In this document: piece by piece, positions 16,805 through 28,236 of the stretch
Layout: each line of letters opens with the position of its first letter
Numbering within the stretch: position 1 is the first letter of the stretch
Source: Jeotgalicoccus halotolerans
GTDB taxonomy: Bacteria > Bacillota > Bacilli > Staphylococcales > Salinicoccaceae
Direction of reading: 5' to 3'
NCBI RefSeq assembly: GCF_003387165.1
Contig: NZ_QUMW01000011.1
Coordinates: forward strand, 159,877-223,876
DNA length: 64,000 nucleotides
Notes under the pieces: model-generated
Seen by the model: the letters and a program-made list of their open reading frames with translations, nothing else
The model's database searches: none
What the model was told of the DNA's origin: nothing
Made by a program: the position numbers and the translations under genes

Positions 16805-17638
16805 ATGACACTTGCAAAAACGTTAACAATAGCCGGGACAGACGTCAGCGGCGGCGCTGGAATCGCAGCAGATTTAAAAGCTTTTCAGGAGCATGAAACA
16901 TACGGCTTCAGTGTTTTAACCACTGTAGTTTCAATGGAACCATCAACCTGGTCTCACCGCGTGAGCCCAATACCAATAGAAGATGTTAAAAATCAGCTCG
17001 AAACAGCACTTTCTTTAAATCCCGATGTAATTAAAACAGGGATGCTGCCTTCAGAAGAAGTTGTAGAACTTTCGAAGGAAGCTTTTTTAAATTCAAATGC
17101 CAAACATTTTGTTGTCGACCCTGTTATGGTTTGTAAAGGCGACGATGAAGTCCTGAACCCCGGCCTTGTGGAATCAATGATTGAAAACCTGATTCCTAAT
17201 GCAACAGTCGTCACACCGAACCTGGTTGAAGCGGGACACCTCGCGGGTGTTAAAACTCCGCGCACACTTGATGAAATCAAAGAAGCTGCTAAAGCAATTC
17301 ATGCTAAAGGTGCGAATTATGTTGTCGTTAAAGGCGGCACGGGCATCGAGGGTGATTCGGCAATCGACGTCTTTTACGATGGCACAGAACTTCACCTGCT
17401 CGAATCAAAAAAATTCGATACTGCCTTTAACCACGGCGCGGGATGCACATTTGCAGCATCCATCGCAGCTAATCTTGCGAATGGTAAAGAGCCGCTAGAA
17501 GCAGTGCAGCTTGCTAAAGCTTTCGTCACCAGCGCAATCAAAAACGGCTGGCAGATGAATGAGCATGTCGGTGTTGTCAGACATGGCGCCTACAATTCAG
17601 TAGAAAAGATCGAAGTTACAAATAAAGTATTGAACTAA
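16805..17638 (+). CDS. pdxK: Pyridoxine/pyridoxal kinase of the ThiD-like (PLK) type
   Basis: Phosphorylates pyridoxal/pyridoxine for cofactor salvage. The 277-residue ribokinase-fold protein resembles ThiD but has Cys110 (VMVCKGDD) and Cys214 (GAGCT) at the two positions used by the dual-cysteine S. aureus pyridoxal kinase, plus His210 in the lid-side FNHGAGC motif. Location opposite ung is as in S. aureus. Activity on hydroxymethylpyrimidine cannot be excluded. Its own terminator follows. Confidence 0.85.
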   Translation: MTLAKTLTIAGTDVSGGAGIAADLKAFQEHETYGFSVLTTVVSMEPSTWSHRVSPIPIEDVKNQLETALSLNPDVIKTGMLPSEEVVELSKEAFLNSNAKHFVVDPVMVCKGDDEVLNPGLVESMIENLIPNATVVTPNLVEAGHLAGVKTPRTLDEIKEAAKAIHAKGANYVVVKGGTGIEGDSAIDVFYDGTELHLLESKKFDTAFNHGAGCTFAASIAANLANGKEPLEAVQLAKAFVTSAIKNGWQMNEHVGVVRHGAYNSVEKIEVTNKVLN

Positions 17639-17666
17639 GAAAGAGATAGCTTGCTATCTCTTTTAA
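17639..17666 (+). terminator. Terminator of pdxK
   Basis: AAGAGATAGC and GCTATCTCTTTT form a perfect stem with a TT loop and T-rich end. Confidence 0.88.
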
Positions 17667-17705
17667 TATGATAGCTGATATTATAATTATAGGAGTTTTC
17701 TATTC

Positions 17706-18074
17706 ATGGAAATGAAGAAAATATTAAAACAGGATGTCCAGAAAATCTTAGCAGGATATGAAAATACACCGGTCTACTTACATGTTGAAATAACAAGCGG
17801 CATGTACGCAAGTCACCTGGATGATAATATCTTTAATGCGGGAACCTTCCTGCGCAATATTCAGGTCGAATTCATTCAGGCAACTATCCGCGGCGGCAAC
17901 CGCTCAAAAGAGCACCGTGTCGGGCTAAAACTTGCTAACGGCGGCTGGGTTTACGTTCTCGGATTAACGCATTATATCGAGGGCGAGAACGGGGAGTTTA
18001 TCATGCACGGCTTTAACGCCGAAGGCAAACTCGCTTCAGCGCTTGAAATTTCAACGAAACCATTCTTTAAGTAG
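17706..18074 (+). CDS. yojF: YojF family protein (DUF1806)
   Basis: A 122-residue soluble protein of the YojF family; it precedes bshB2 (yojG) by 11 bp, the same pair as in Bacillus and staphylococci, suggesting a link to bacillithiol metabolism. No catalytic motif is recognised. AGGAG lies upstream of the first ATG; a second in-frame ATG two codons later is an alternative start. Confidence 0.85.
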   Translation: MEMKKILKQDVQKILAGYENTPVYLHVEITSGMYASHLDDNIFNAGTFLRNIQVEFIQATIRGGNRSKEHRVGLKLANGGWVYVLGLTHYIEGENGEFIMHGFNAEGKLASALEISTKPFFK

Positions 18075-18085
18075 GAGGAAATCAC

Positions 18086-18760
18086 ATGGATTTTTCACAG
18101 GAAAATCACGTACTTGTTGTTTTCCCGCATCCCGATGATGAAGCATTCGGTGTCAGCGGAACAATAATGAAATACAGAGAAGCGGGAGTCCCTGTCACAT
18201 ACGCCTGCCTGACGTTCGGTGATATGGGACGGAACCTCGGCTACCCGCCGTTTGCAACACGCGAATCGCTGCATTCTATCCGTAAGGCCGAAGTTGAGGA
18301 ATCAGCACGTATTATGGGTGTTGATGATCTCCGCCTGCTTGGATTCAGAGACAAAACTCTCGAGTTCGAAGAGCATGGTAAACTTAAAGGTGTCATTACC
18401 GATTTAATTGCCGAGCTCGCACCGACGCGTATTATTACATTTTATCCAGGCTATTCAGTCCATCCGGATCATGAGGCTACTGCAGATGCTGTAATAGAAG
18501 CACTGACGGACATCTCTTTGGATAAACGTCCGGCGCTCCAGCTTGTTGCCTTTGATAACCGGACTTTCGATGATCTCGGCGAACCGGATATCGTTATTGA
18601 TATTGCCGGCTATACAGAACGGAAACTGGATGTTATGGCCGCTCATCGTTCGCAAACAGGCAAGCTGCTCGAAGATCTTGCTGCAGATACCCAGCAGGGC
18701 GAGGATGCCAGAGAACGATGGATGAGGTACGAGAACTTTTACAGTTACGAAATTGATTAA
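18086..18760 (+). CDS. bshB2: Bacillithiol biosynthesis N-acetylglucosaminyl-malate deacetylase, BshB2 type
   Basis: Zinc-dependent LmbE/PIG-L-fold deacetylase of the second step of bacillithiol synthesis, or the paralogous amidase. The metal motif HPDDE is at residues 15-19, and the third zinc ligand lies in VHPDHEAT. The 224-residue length and yojF neighbour favour BshB2 over BshB1. Strong AGGAGG before ATG. Confidence 0.88.
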   Translation: MDFSQENHVLVVFPHPDDEAFGVSGTIMKYREAGVPVTYACLTFGDMGRNLGYPPFATRESLHSIRKAEVEESARIMGVDDLRLLGFRDKTLEFEEHGKLKGVITDLIAELAPTRIITFYPGYSVHPDHEATADAVIEALTDISLDKRPALQLVAFDNRTFDDLGEPDIVIDIAGYTERKLDVMAAHRSQTGKLLEDLAADTQQGEDARERWMRYENFYSYEID

Positions 18761-18772
18761 GGAGCATTATAA

Positions 18773-19651
18773 ATGGAAGAATTTGACTTGACGACGAGAG
18801 AAGGTCGTTTTAAATATTTTGGTTCAGTTGACCCTGTTGAAGGCACTAAACCAAAAGTTAAAGAAGATATGGCAGATTTACAAAACTCACGTAAAGACTT
18901 CCTTTTTGAAGTCGATTCTGTCGGCATTAATAATTTATCTTACCCTGTAGTCATCGGTGATTTCCAGTCAGTCGGCAACTTTGAGCTGGCAACCAGTCTT
19001 GAAAAAGATGAAAAAGGCATCAATATGAGCCGTTTAATCGAATCTCTGGAAACTGTCAACAGCAACGGTGTGCCGCTCGATTTTGACACAATTAAAGAAC
19101 TCCTGTCGAAATTGCGCGACCGCATGAAACAGAATTCAGCAGAACTGACTGTCGACGGTAAATGGTTCTTTAACAAGCCTGCACCGGGTACAGGCTTAAA
19201 TGCGGTAGCAAACGCGGATGTTGTGTATTCTGCAGCATTCGACGGAGAATCATTTACGCGCAAGCAATTCGGCATGACAGCCCAGGTGACTACACTGTGC
19301 CCATGTTCGAAAGAAATCAGCGAATACAGTGCACATAACCAGCGCGGTAATGTTAAGGTCCTCATCGATATCGATGACAGCGCCGAGCTCCCAGCGACTT
19401 ATAAAGAAGATTTATATGAAATTCTTGAAATTAACGCATCGAGCCAGCTCTATCCGATTTTAAAACGTACAGACGAGAAAATGGTCACAGAACGCGCTTA
19501 TGAAAATCCGCGCTTCGTCGAAGATTTAATCCGTCTGGTGGCCTATGACTTAGTCGAGCTGGACTGGGTGAAGGGCTTCGAACTTGAATGCCGCAATGAA
19601 GAAAGCATCCACCAGCACGACGCATTCAGCCGATTAAAATATCAAAAATAG
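18773..19651 (+). CDS. folE2: GTP cyclohydrolase FolE2 (type IB)
   Basis: Converts GTP to dihydroneopterin triphosphate for folate synthesis; the type IB enzyme can use metals other than zinc. The 292-residue protein has the family block [20 protein letters not shown] with the metal-binding cysteine and a conserved Glu/His set. Follows bshB2 by 12 bp, so yojF-bshB2-folE2 is probably one operon, closed by a terminator. Confidence 0.93.
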   Translation: MEEFDLTTREGRFKYFGSVDPVEGTKPKVKEDMADLQNSRKDFLFEVDSVGINNLSYPVVIGDFQSVGNFELATSLEKDEKGINMSRLIESLETVNSNGVPLDFDTIKELLSKLRDRMKQNSAELTVDGKWFFNKPAPGTGLNAVANADVVYSAAFDGESFTRKQFGMTAQVTTLCPCSKEISEYSAHNQRGNVKVLIDIDDSAELPATYKEDLYEILEINASSQLYPILKRTDEKMVTERAYENPRFVEDLIRLVAYDLVELDWVKGFELECRNEESIHQHDAFSRLKYQK

Positions 19652-19660
19652 TTTGATTGT

Positions 19661-19694
19661 GAGACCGGAACCTTTGAGTTTCGGTCTTTTATTA
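19661..19694 (+). terminator. Terminator of yojF-bshB2-folE2
   Basis: GAGACCGGAA and TTTCGGTCTTTT hairpin, followed by TTATTATG. Confidence 0.75.
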
Positions 19695-19736
19695 TGGCGA
19701 GGAAATGATTGCTTGAAGCTCGCCGAAGCTGACAAA

Positions 19737-20927
<1,191 letters not shown>

Positions 20928-20960
20928 TCGTCACCCTCCACGAACCGGACGGGACATTTT

Positions 20961-21917
20961 CTAAATTCCCGCCGGGTTCTTCTCCTGTATCGCTTCTATC
21001 ATTGTATCAGTCATTTTATCTAAATCAAAAGATGTCTTGAAACCCCATTGGCGCTTCGCTTCAGATGCATCAAGGTTATCCGGCCAGCTTTCTGCGATGC
21101 CCTGTCTGACAGGATCAACATCATAGCTGAGTTCAAAATCAGGATAATGACGGCGGATTGATGCCGCCACCATTTCCGGTTCGAGGCTCATACTCGTTAC
21201 GTTAAAGGCATTGCGGTTTTCCAGTTTGCTGCTGTCCGCTTCCATCAGGTCAATAATGGCCTGAATCGCATCGTCCATATACATCATATCCATAAAAGTA
21301 TCTTTACCGATAAATGATGTGTATTTACCGTTTTTCACCGCTTCAAAATAAATTTCCACAGCATAGTCTGTCGTACCCCCGCCCGGCTCTCTCACGTGCG
21401 AAATCAGTCCCGGGAAACGCACGCCGCGCGTATCCACGCCGAACTTATCGAAGTAATAATCACACAGCAATTCGCCGGTTACTTTGTTCACCCCGTACAT
21501 CGTAGTCGGACGCTGAATTGTTGTCTGCGGCGTATCTTTTTTTGGCGTCGTCGGGCCGAAAGCGCCGATTGAGCTCGGTGTAAAGAACTGCAGATTAAGT
21601 GTGCGGGCTGTTTCCAGTGCATTAACCAGACCGCCCATATTAATATTCCATGCGATCATCGGATCCTTTTCACACGTTGCACTCAAAAGCGCAGCAAGGT
21701 GCATAATCGTATCTGCTTTAAATTCTTTGACAGTACGTTCCATCGCTTCGCGGTCTGTGACATCCAGAATTTCGAAAGCTTTGCCTTCGAGCGGTGAATC
21801 CACAGGTTCTTTAATATCTGTCGGCAGAACATTATCCTCACCGTAAATCTCTCTTAATTTAACGGTTAACTCTGTACCAATCTGTCCGAGCGCCCCTGTA
21901 ACTATAATTCGTTCCAT
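20961..21917 (-). CDS. L-threonine 3-dehydrogenase, short-chain (NAD epimerase-like) type
   Basis: A 318-residue extended SDR: nucleotide motif TGALGQIG at residues 6-13 and catalytic YGVNK. Its placement 31 bp after kbl supports the SDR-type threonine dehydrogenase role, oxidising threonine to 2-amino-3-ketobutyrate, the Kbl substrate. S. aureus has the same pair in this region. Commonly annotated as NAD-dependent epimerase/dehydratase. Confidence 0.82.
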   Translation of the reverse strand: MERIIVTGALGQIGTELTVKLREIYGEDNVLPTDIKEPVDSPLEGKAFEILDVTDREAMERTVKEFKADTIMHLAALLSATCEKDPMIAWNINMGGLVNALETARTLNLQFFTPSSIGAFGPTTPKKDTPQTTIQRPTTMYGVNKVTGELLCDYYFDKFGVDTRGVRFPGLISHVREPGGGTTDYAVEIYFEAVKNGKYTSFIGKDTFMDMMYMDDAIQAIIDLMEADSSKLENRNAFNVTSMSLEPEMVAASIRRHYPDFELSYDVDPVRQGIAESWPDNLDASEAKRQWGFKTSFDLDKMTDTMIEAIQEKNPAGI

Positions 21918-21948
21918 GATTGTTTCCCCTTATCGAAAAATTTATATT

Positions 21949-23139
21949 TTAGTTAATAATTCCCATTTCCCGGCCGACTTTCGCGTATATTTCAAGCGCC
22001 TGGTCGAGCATTTCTTTCGTGTGTGCTGCTGTCGGCATGTTTCTGACACGTCCCGTACCTTTCGGCACTGTCGGGAAGACGATTGATTTTGCATAGACAC
22101 CTTCTTCTTTCAAACGCTTGGAGAATTGCTGAGCCTTCTTCTCGTCACCGATAATACAAGGTGTAATCGGTGTTTCCGAGTTGCCGATTTCAAAGCCTAA
22201 ATCTTTCAGGCCGGCTTTCAGATAGTCGCCGTTTTCCCATAATTTATCGTGCAGCTCAGTTGAAGCCATTAAAGTTTTAACCGCTTCAGTAATTGCTTTC
22301 GTATCTCCTGGTGTTAACGATGTCGAGAATAAGAACGGGCGCGCCGCAACTTTCAGGTAATCGATCAGGTCCTGAGAGCCTGCCACGTAGCCGCCGACCA
22401 CCCCGATAGCTTTCGATAAAGTACCCATCTGAAGATCGATTTCTTTTTCCAGACCGAAATGTTTAACCGTACCGGCACCTTTGCCCATAACGCCTGAACC
22501 GTGCGCGTCGTCGACATATGTGATTAAATCGAATTCTTTTGCGATTTCCACAATTTCAGGAAGCTTCGCCACATCTCCGTCCATTGAGAAGACACCGTCG
22601 GTAATATACATTACTTTTTTATAAAGACCTGATTCCACCGCTTCTTTTGCTTTGGCGCGCAGGTCGTCCATATCCGAGTGATTGACACGGATAATTTTAG
22701 CTTTGGATAAACGGCAGCCGTCAATAATAGATGCATGGTTTAATTCATCCGATAAAATCGCATCTTCTTTATTCATTACTGCCTGTATTGCCGCCATATT
22801 ACAGTTGAATCCCGACTGGAAAGCAACTGCTGCTTCAGTCCCTTTGAATTCTGCAAGGGTATTTTCCAGTTCCACATGAAGATCCAGCGTACCGTTAATC
22901 GTACGTACCGCTCCTGCGCCTACACCGTGTGATTTAATTGCTTCTATCGCTGATTTTTTTAATTTTTCGTCCGTTGCAAGACCTAAATAGTTGTTAGACG
23001 ATAAGTTAATCAGGCTTTTGCCTGCTACCGTAATTTCAGGTCCGTTTGCACCTTCTACTACATCTATCTCATTGTACAGACCGTTGTCCTTTAAATACTC
23101 AAGATTTGTTTGTAAATACTGTTCTAATTTTTGTGACAT
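21949..23139 (-). CDS. kbl: Glycine C-acetyltransferase (2-amino-3-ketobutyrate CoA ligase)
   Basis: PLP enzyme that cleaves 2-amino-3-ketobutyrate with CoA to glycine and acetyl-CoA. The 396-residue alpha-oxoamine synthase has [11 protein letters not shown] and the PLP-lysine block [14 protein letters not shown]. Start at the ATG at 23139 ([10 protein letters not shown]), preceded by AAGGAGGGG; the frame upstream of it contains the ribosome site. Operon with tdh. 8-amino-7-oxononanoate synthase (BioF) is the nearest alternative, less likely with this neighbour. Confidence 0.9.
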   Translation of the reverse strand: MSQKLEQYLQTNLEYLKDNGLYNEIDVVEGANGPEITVAGKSLINLSSNNYLGLATDEKLKKSAIEAIKSHGVGAGAVRTINGTLDLHVELENTLAEFKGTEAAVAFQSGFNCNMAAIQAVMNKEDAILSDELNHASIIDGCRLSKAKIIRVNHSDMDDLRAKAKEAVESGLYKKVMYITDGVFSMDGDVAKLPEIVEIAKEFDLITYVDDAHGSGVMGKGAGTVKHFGLEKEIDLQMGTLSKAIGVVGGYVAGSQDLIDYLKVAARPFLFSTSLTPGDTKAITEAVKTLMASTELHDKLWENGDYLKAGLKDLGFEIGNSETPITPCIIGDEKKAQQFSKRLKEEGVYAKSIVFPTVPKGTGRVRNMPTAAHTKEMLDQALEIYAKVGREMGIIN

Positions 23140-23302
23140 ATACGTCCCCTCCTTACTTAACATTTTAGCATATCTAAGCGCTTTCTTTGAATGATATCAA
23201 ATTGTTTATATTGTTGTAATTTTCTAACTTTTAAGCTTTATATATTTTAAACTCAGGTCCGCTCTGATAATATGAATAGAAAATAGTTATGGAGGTTCAA
23301 TC

Positions 23303-24490
23303 ATGAGTATTAGAGATATCGCATCATCAAAACTTCCCGGGATGGTCACGGCGAGACGCCACATGCATATGCACCCGGAAGTATCATTTAAAGAAAAAGA
23401 AACCTACCAGTTTATTCTAGGTAAACTTAAACAGCATCCTGAATTAAACATTCGGGAAAATGTCGGGAAAAACGATGAAAACGAAGGTGCCGGTATCGTT
23501 GCCTCGATTGGCTCGGGCAGTCCGCATATTGCCGTCCGTGCTGACTTTGATGCACTTCCGATTGAAGACCAGAAAGATGTACCTTATAAATCGCAAAATC
23601 CAGGGGCTATGCACGCCTGCGGACACGACGGGCATACGAGTACCCTTTTAGGCCTTGTGGACGCTGTAGTGGCTAATAAAGACAATTTAAGCGGCACTGT
23701 ATCTTTTATCTTCCAGTACGGCGAGGAAGAACAGCCGGGAGGCGCCAGAGCAATGGTCGATGACGATGCGCTCGCCGGTGTCGATAAAGTCTACGGCCAG
23801 CATTATTGGAGCCAGTTCGCGACACATGAAGTGCAGACGAAACCAGGCGCAATGATAGCGAGCCCCGACGGTTTCTACATAACACTCCAGGGTTCCGGCG
23901 GGCATGCTGCATATCCGGACCTGACGGTTGATCCGATTGTCGTCGCCGCAGAACTGATTACCAATTTACAGACCGCTGTAGCGCGCCAGATTTCGCCGAT
24001 TGAGAATGCAGTCGTTACTGTAGGCAGCGTGCGCGGCGGAGATGCGTTTAATGTCATTCCTGATACTGTCAGAATTACGGGTACTGTCCGTACGTTTAAA
24101 CAGGAAGTTAAAGAAAAAATTTATGAAATTTTCAAACAGGAAGTGGAATATACAACTAAAAAACGAGGCGCTTCTGCAGATATGGAATATAAATTTGGCT
24201 ACCCTGCTGTAATTAATCATGAAGAAGAAGCTCAGCTTATTGCCGATGCGGCGAAAGAGCTTGGGCTTCCTTACAAAGAGGCCGACCCTTTAATGATCGG
24301 TGAAGATTTCTCTTATTATATTTTAAATAAGCCAGGTGCTTTCTTCTACACAGGTACCGGCAATGAAGAAAAGAAAACAACGCCTGCCCACCATACAGAT
24401 ATGTTTGATATCGACGAAGATGCAATGGAAACAGCATTGATGATGTTCATGAAAATTTTAGAAAAAGAATCGGTGATTAAATGGACGTAA
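23303..24490 (+). CDS. M20-family amidohydrolase, tandem copy 1
   Basis: A 395-residue M20D metallopeptidase (hippurate hydrolase/N-acyl-amino-acid amidohydrolase type). Visible motifs: HMHMHPEVSFKE, RADFDALPI, MHACGHDGHT (metal Cys/His), FQYGEEEQPGGA (catalytic Glu pair) and GEDFSYY. Cytoplasmic, with no signal peptide. First of three tandem paralogues whose starts and stops overlap, so they form one operon; divergent from kbl. GGAGG before ATG. Confidence 0.9.
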   Translation: MSIRDIASSKLPGMVTARRHMHMHPEVSFKEKETYQFILGKLKQHPELNIRENVGKNDENEGAGIVASIGSGSPHIAVRADFDALPIEDQKDVPYKSQNPGAMHACGHDGHTSTLLGLVDAVVANKDNLSGTVSFIFQYGEEEQPGGARAMVDDDALAGVDKVYGQHYWSQFATHEVQTKPGAMIASPDGFYITLQGSGGHAAYPDLTVDPIVVAAELITNLQTAVARQISPIENAVVTVGSVRGGDAFNVIPDTVRITGTVRTFKQEVKEKIYEIFKQEVEYTTKKRGASADMEYKFGYPAVINHEEEAQLIADAAKELGLPYKEADPLMIGEDFSYYILNKPGAFFYTGTGNEEKKTTPAHHTDMFDIDEDAMETALMMFMKILEKESVIKWT

Positions 24491-25668
24491 AATCAATTGA
24501 ATCTGCAGTCGAAGAGAATTACAACGGGATGGTCCAGCTGCGCAGGCATCTGCATATGTATCCGGAGTTGTCGTTTAAAGAAGTTCATACACCTGCCTAT
24601 ATCGCAGATTATCTGCGCAGTCTCTCCATCGATGTCCGTGAAGGTGTCGGCGGGCGCGGCGTGGTCGGCAGACTGATTGTGGATGAATCGCTTCCGACCG
24701 TCGCATTAAGAGCGGATTTCGATGCACTGCCGATTCAGGACTTAAAAGACACACCGTATAAATCTACAGTTCCGGGCGTGATGCACGCATGCGGACACGA
24801 TGCTCATACGGCGATTGTTCTTACCGCAGCTAAAATTCTGAGCAGCATGAAAGATACATTGAAAGGCAATATCGTGTTCATTCATCAGCACGCCGAAGAA
24901 GTAGATCCCGGCGGAGCCATTCAAATGATTGCAGACGGCTGCCTCGACGGCGTCGATGCCATCTTCGGCCAGCACGTGACTACATCGCTGGATGTTGGAA
25001 AAATCGGCTATAAATACGGCACTGCGACCGGCATCCCCGATGACTTTACCATCACTTTAAAAGGACGCGGCGGCCATGCTTCGCGTCCGCACGATACAAT
25101 TGATCCGGTCGCAGCCGGCATTGCGCTCTGCAATCAGCTTCAATATGCTGTAACAAGACGCACAAATGCCATGGACTCCGTCGTTTTGTCGATTACGATG
25201 TTTAAGGCCGGCAATCAGCATAACGTCATTCCGGATGAAGTAACTATCGGCGGAACCATCCGCTCGTTCAATCACGACATGCAGGAAACTATGATTAAAG
25301 AGCTCAACAGGACGCTTGAAGGTCTGGTCAGAACGACTGGTGTATCATTCGATCTCGACTATATGAAGGGCTATCCGCCTGTAGTCAATGATGACAGAAT
25401 GACAGATATCGTAGTAGAAAGTGCGGACAAAATTTCCACTGTCAACGAAACAATCAGACTTGAACCGGATCTCGGCGGCGAAGATTTCTCTTATTATCTG
25501 CAGCGCGTTCCGGGAACATTCTTCTATACCGGCGTTAAAAACTCAAGCTTTAAAGCAGATTTCCCTCATCACCATGCTCATTTTGATATCGATGAAAAAG
25601 GAATGGTCAATGCGGTAAGCATCATGCTTGAATCTGTATTTACATATTTAGAAAAGGAGTCACGATAA
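24481..25668 (+). CDS. M20-family amidohydrolase, tandem copy 2
   Basis: A 395-residue paralogue with the same motif set (LHMYPELSFKE, RADFDALPIQD, MHACGHDAHT, HQHAEEVDPGGA, GGEDFSYYL). Its ATG overlaps the end of copy 1 by 10 bp, so translation is coupled. It shares an uninterrupted 50-bp identity with copy 3 at the metal-site codons (24754-24803). Individual substrates cannot be separated by sequence. Confidence 0.9.
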   Translation: MDVKSIESAVEENYNGMVQLRRHLHMYPELSFKEVHTPAYIADYLRSLSIDVREGVGGRGVVGRLIVDESLPTVALRADFDALPIQDLKDTPYKSTVPGVMHACGHDAHTAIVLTAAKILSSMKDTLKGNIVFIHQHAEEVDPGGAIQMIADGCLDGVDAIFGQHVTTSLDVGKIGYKYGTATGIPDDFTITLKGRGGHASRPHDTIDPVAAGIALCNQLQYAVTRRTNAMDSVVLSITMFKAGNQHNVIPDEVTIGGTIRSFNHDMQETMIKELNRTLEGLVRTTGVSFDLDYMKGYPPVVNDDRMTDIVVESADKISTVNETIRLEPDLGGEDFSYYLQRVPGTFFYTGVKNSSFKADFPHHHAHFDIDEKGMVNAVSIMLESVFTYLEKESR

Positions 25669-26840
25669 TGGATATAAAACAACTAATCAACGACCGCTAT
25701 GATTCGATGGTGGATCTTCGCAGATATATGCATCAGCATCCTGAAATCTCTTTTCAGGAAATGAATACGAAAAAATGGATTTACGATCAAATAAAGGGTC
25801 TCGGCCTCGATATCAGACAGGATGTCGGAGGAAACGGGATCGTTGCAAGGCTTCAGGTAAATGATGAGTTTGAAACGGTCGCACTGCGTGCAGACTTTGA
25901 TGCGCTGCCGATAAACGATGAAAAAGACGTGCCGTATAAATCTACAGTTCCGGGCGTGATGCACGCATGCGGACACGATGCACATACAGCTATGCTGATT
26001 ACGATGGCTAAAATTTTGTCAGAACATAAAGATAAGCTGCCGGTCAACGTCGTATTTTTACATCAGCATGCCGAAGAGCTGCTGCCGGGCGGAGCCAAGG
26101 CTATGATTGAAGATGGTGCGCTCGACGATGTCGATTATGTATTCGGTACTCACGTTTCTACTAAATTTCCTGTCGGTACTATTAAATATAACTACGATAC
26201 GATGTACGCGAATGCGGACTCGTTTAAAATTACCGTTAACGGCCTCGGCGGACACGGTGCGACACCTCAGGTGACTCATGATCCAATTGTTGCCTCGGCA
26301 TCGATGATTCAGCAAATACAGACGATTGTATCACGTTCTGTAAGCCCTCTTGACTCGGCAGTTGTGACAATCGGCGCATATAATGCCGGCTCAGTGTTCA
26401 ATGTTATTCCCGGCAAGGCAGAAATTAAAGGAACCTTCAGAACTTACACTGAGGACGTAAGACAAACAGTAGCTAAACGACTGGAACAGATCTGCCTCGG
26501 CATCAGTACAAGTTTTAATGTTAATGCCGATCTCGAAATTATGTACGGCTATCCGTCGATGAAAAACGATCATGCTCTCTTAGACTACGTTACAGGTAAT
26601 GTCAGGGAAGATGCAGCGTTCGTTTCAGGGGTTGAAGAAGTGGGGCCTGCAATGGGCGGAGAAGACTTCTCCTACTTCATCCAGGAAAAACCCGGTTGTT
26701 ATTTCTACACCGGTGTCAGAAACAGCGAGAAAAAAGCCGATATCCCTCATCACAATCCTATGTTCGACATTGATGAAGAAGGAATGAAAACAGGGGTTGA
26801 AACACTGCTGAAAGCAGTACTGAACTTTGATAAAAGATAA
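25668..26840 (+). CDS. M20-family amidohydrolase, tandem copy 3
   Basis: A 390-residue paralogue: MHQHPEISFQE, RADFDALPIND, MHACGHDAHT, HQHAEELLPGGA and GGEDFSYF. Start overlaps the stop of copy 2 by one base (TAATG). All catalytic and metal residues are kept in all three copies, so divergence of substrate rather than decay is likely. Ends at a bidirectional terminator facing tuf. Confidence 0.9.
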   Translation: MDIKQLINDRYDSMVDLRRYMHQHPEISFQEMNTKKWIYDQIKGLGLDIRQDVGGNGIVARLQVNDEFETVALRADFDALPINDEKDVPYKSTVPGVMHACGHDAHTAMLITMAKILSEHKDKLPVNVVFLHQHAEELLPGGAKAMIEDGALDDVDYVFGTHVSTKFPVGTIKYNYDTMYANADSFKITVNGLGGHGATPQVTHDPIVASASMIQQIQTIVSRSVSPLDSAVVTIGAYNAGSVFNVIPGKAEIKGTFRTYTEDVRQTVAKRLEQICLGISTSFNVNADLEIMYGYPSMKNDHALLDYVTGNVREDAAFVSGVEEVGPAMGGEDFSYFIQEKPGCYFYTGVRNSEKKADIPHHNPMFDIDEEGMKTGVETLLKAVLNFDKR

Positions 26841-26862
26841 AATAACATTTAAATAGGCACAA

Positions 26863-26898
26863 AAAAGGAGCTGAGATATAAAATCTCAGCTCCTTTTA
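26863..26898. terminator. Bidirectional terminator between the M20 operon and tuf
   Basis: AAAAAAGGAGCTGAGA and TCTCAGCTCCTTTTA form a long perfect stem with A/T runs on both sides. Confidence 0.9.
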
Positions 26899-26925
26899 TT
26901 TACAGTTATAACAATTCAAAAATTA

Positions 26926-28110
26926 TTATTTTTGGATTTCAGTTACAACGCCTGATCCTACAGTACGTCCACCTTCGCGGATTGAGAAACGAGTACCGTC
27001 TTCAATAGCGATTGGTGAAATAAGTTCTACTGTCATTTCAACGTTGTCACCAGGCATAACCATTTCAGTTCCTTCTGGTAAGTTACATACGCCAGTTACG
27101 TCAGTTGTACGGAAGTAGAACTGCGGGCGGTAGTTAGTGAAGAAAGGAGTGTGACGTCCACCTTCATCTTTTGAAAGAACATAAACTTCAGCTTTGAAGT
27201 TTGTGTGTGGTGTGATTGATCCTGGAGCAGCTAAAACCTGTCCACGCTGGATGTCTTCACGTGCAACACCACGTAAAAGAGCACCGATGTTGTCACCAGC
27301 TTCAGCGTAGTCAAGAAGCTTACGGAACATTTCTACACCTGTAACAGTTGTTTTCTTAGACTCAGTGATACCGATGATTTCGATTTCTTCGCCGACTTTA
27401 ACTTGTCCACGCTCAACACGTCCTGTAGCAACAGTACCACGGCCAGTGATTGAGAATACGTCCTCAACAGGCATCATGAATGGCTTGTCAGAGTCGCGTT
27501 CCGGAGTTGGAATGTACTCATCAACAGCGTTCATAAGGTCAAGAATTTTTTGTTCGTACTCTTCGTCGCCTTCAAGAGCTTTAAGAGCTGAACCAGCGAT
27601 TACTGGAACGTCGTCGCCAGGGAAGTCATATTCAGAAAGTAATTCACGAACTTCCATTTCAACTAATTCAAGTAATTCTTCGTCGTCTACCATGTCAACT
27701 TTGTTTAAGAATACAACAAGTGCAGGTACACCTACGTTACGTGAAAGCAGGATGTGCTCACGAGTTTGTGGCATTGGGCCGTCAGCAGCAGATACTACTA
27801 AGATACCGCCGTCCATTTGTGCAGCACCAGTGATCATGTTTTTAACATAGTCAGCGTGTCCCGGGCAGTCAACGTGTGCATAGTGGCGTTTTTCAGTTTC
27901 GTACTCGATGTGAGACGTGTTAATTGTAATACCACGCTCTTTTTCTTCAGGTGCGTTGTCTACCATGTCGTAGCTTTGTGCTTCTCCGCCACCGTGTTTA
28001 GATAATACAGTCGCAATAGCAGCTGTTAAAGTTGTTTTACCGTGGTCAACGTGACCAATAGTACCAATGTTGGCATGCGTTTTCGAACGGTCAAATTTTT
28101 CTTTAGCCAT
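26926..28110 (-). CDS. tuf: Elongation factor Tu
   Basis: GTPase that delivers aminoacyl-tRNA to the ribosome. Full 394-residue length; P-loop [18 protein letters not shown] and NKVDMVDD are intact. Last gene of the str cluster, 126 bp after fusA with a hairpin in between. Strong AAGGAGAGG before ATG. Confidence 0.98.
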   Translation of the reverse strand: MAKEKFDRSKTHANIGTIGHVDHGKTTLTAAIATVLSKHGGGEAQSYDMVDNAPEEKERGITINTSHIEYETEKRHYAHVDCPGHADYVKNMITGAAQMDGGILVVSAADGPMPQTREHILLSRNVGVPALVVFLNKVDMVDDEELLELVEMEVRELLSEYDFPGDDVPVIAGSALKALEGDEEYEQKILDLMNAVDEYIPTPERDSDKPFMMPVEDVFSITGRGTVATGRVERGQVKVGEEIEIIGITESKKTTVTGVEMFRKLLDYAEAGDNIGALLRGVAREDIQRGQVLAAPGSITPHTNFKAEVYVLSKDEGGRHTPFFTNYRPQFYFRTTDVTGVCNLPEGTEMVMPGDNVEMTVELISPIAIEDGTRFSIREGGRTVGSGVVTEIQK

Positions 28111-28151
28111 TGTAAAATACCTCTCCTTATATAGAACATTATTTTTTATAT

Positions 28152-28184
28152 AAAACCCGAGAACGGGGTAAACCCGTCTCGAAG
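28152..28184 (-). terminator. Hairpin between fusA and tuf, possible terminator or attenuator
   Basis: On the minus strand CGAGACGGG and CCCGTTCTCG pair around a short loop and are followed by GGGTTTTAT. It may separate tuf transcription from the upstream str genes or reduce read-through. Confidence 0.55.
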
Positions 28185-28236
28185 TCTTTCTTACAACACT
28201 TATAAAGCATTTATTCTAAAAAATCAAGTATATGAA

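Noticed and set aside
27365..27850. 161-codon plus-strand frame inside tuf
   Set aside because: Serine-rich antisense shadow of the highly biased tuf gene, without a ribosome site.
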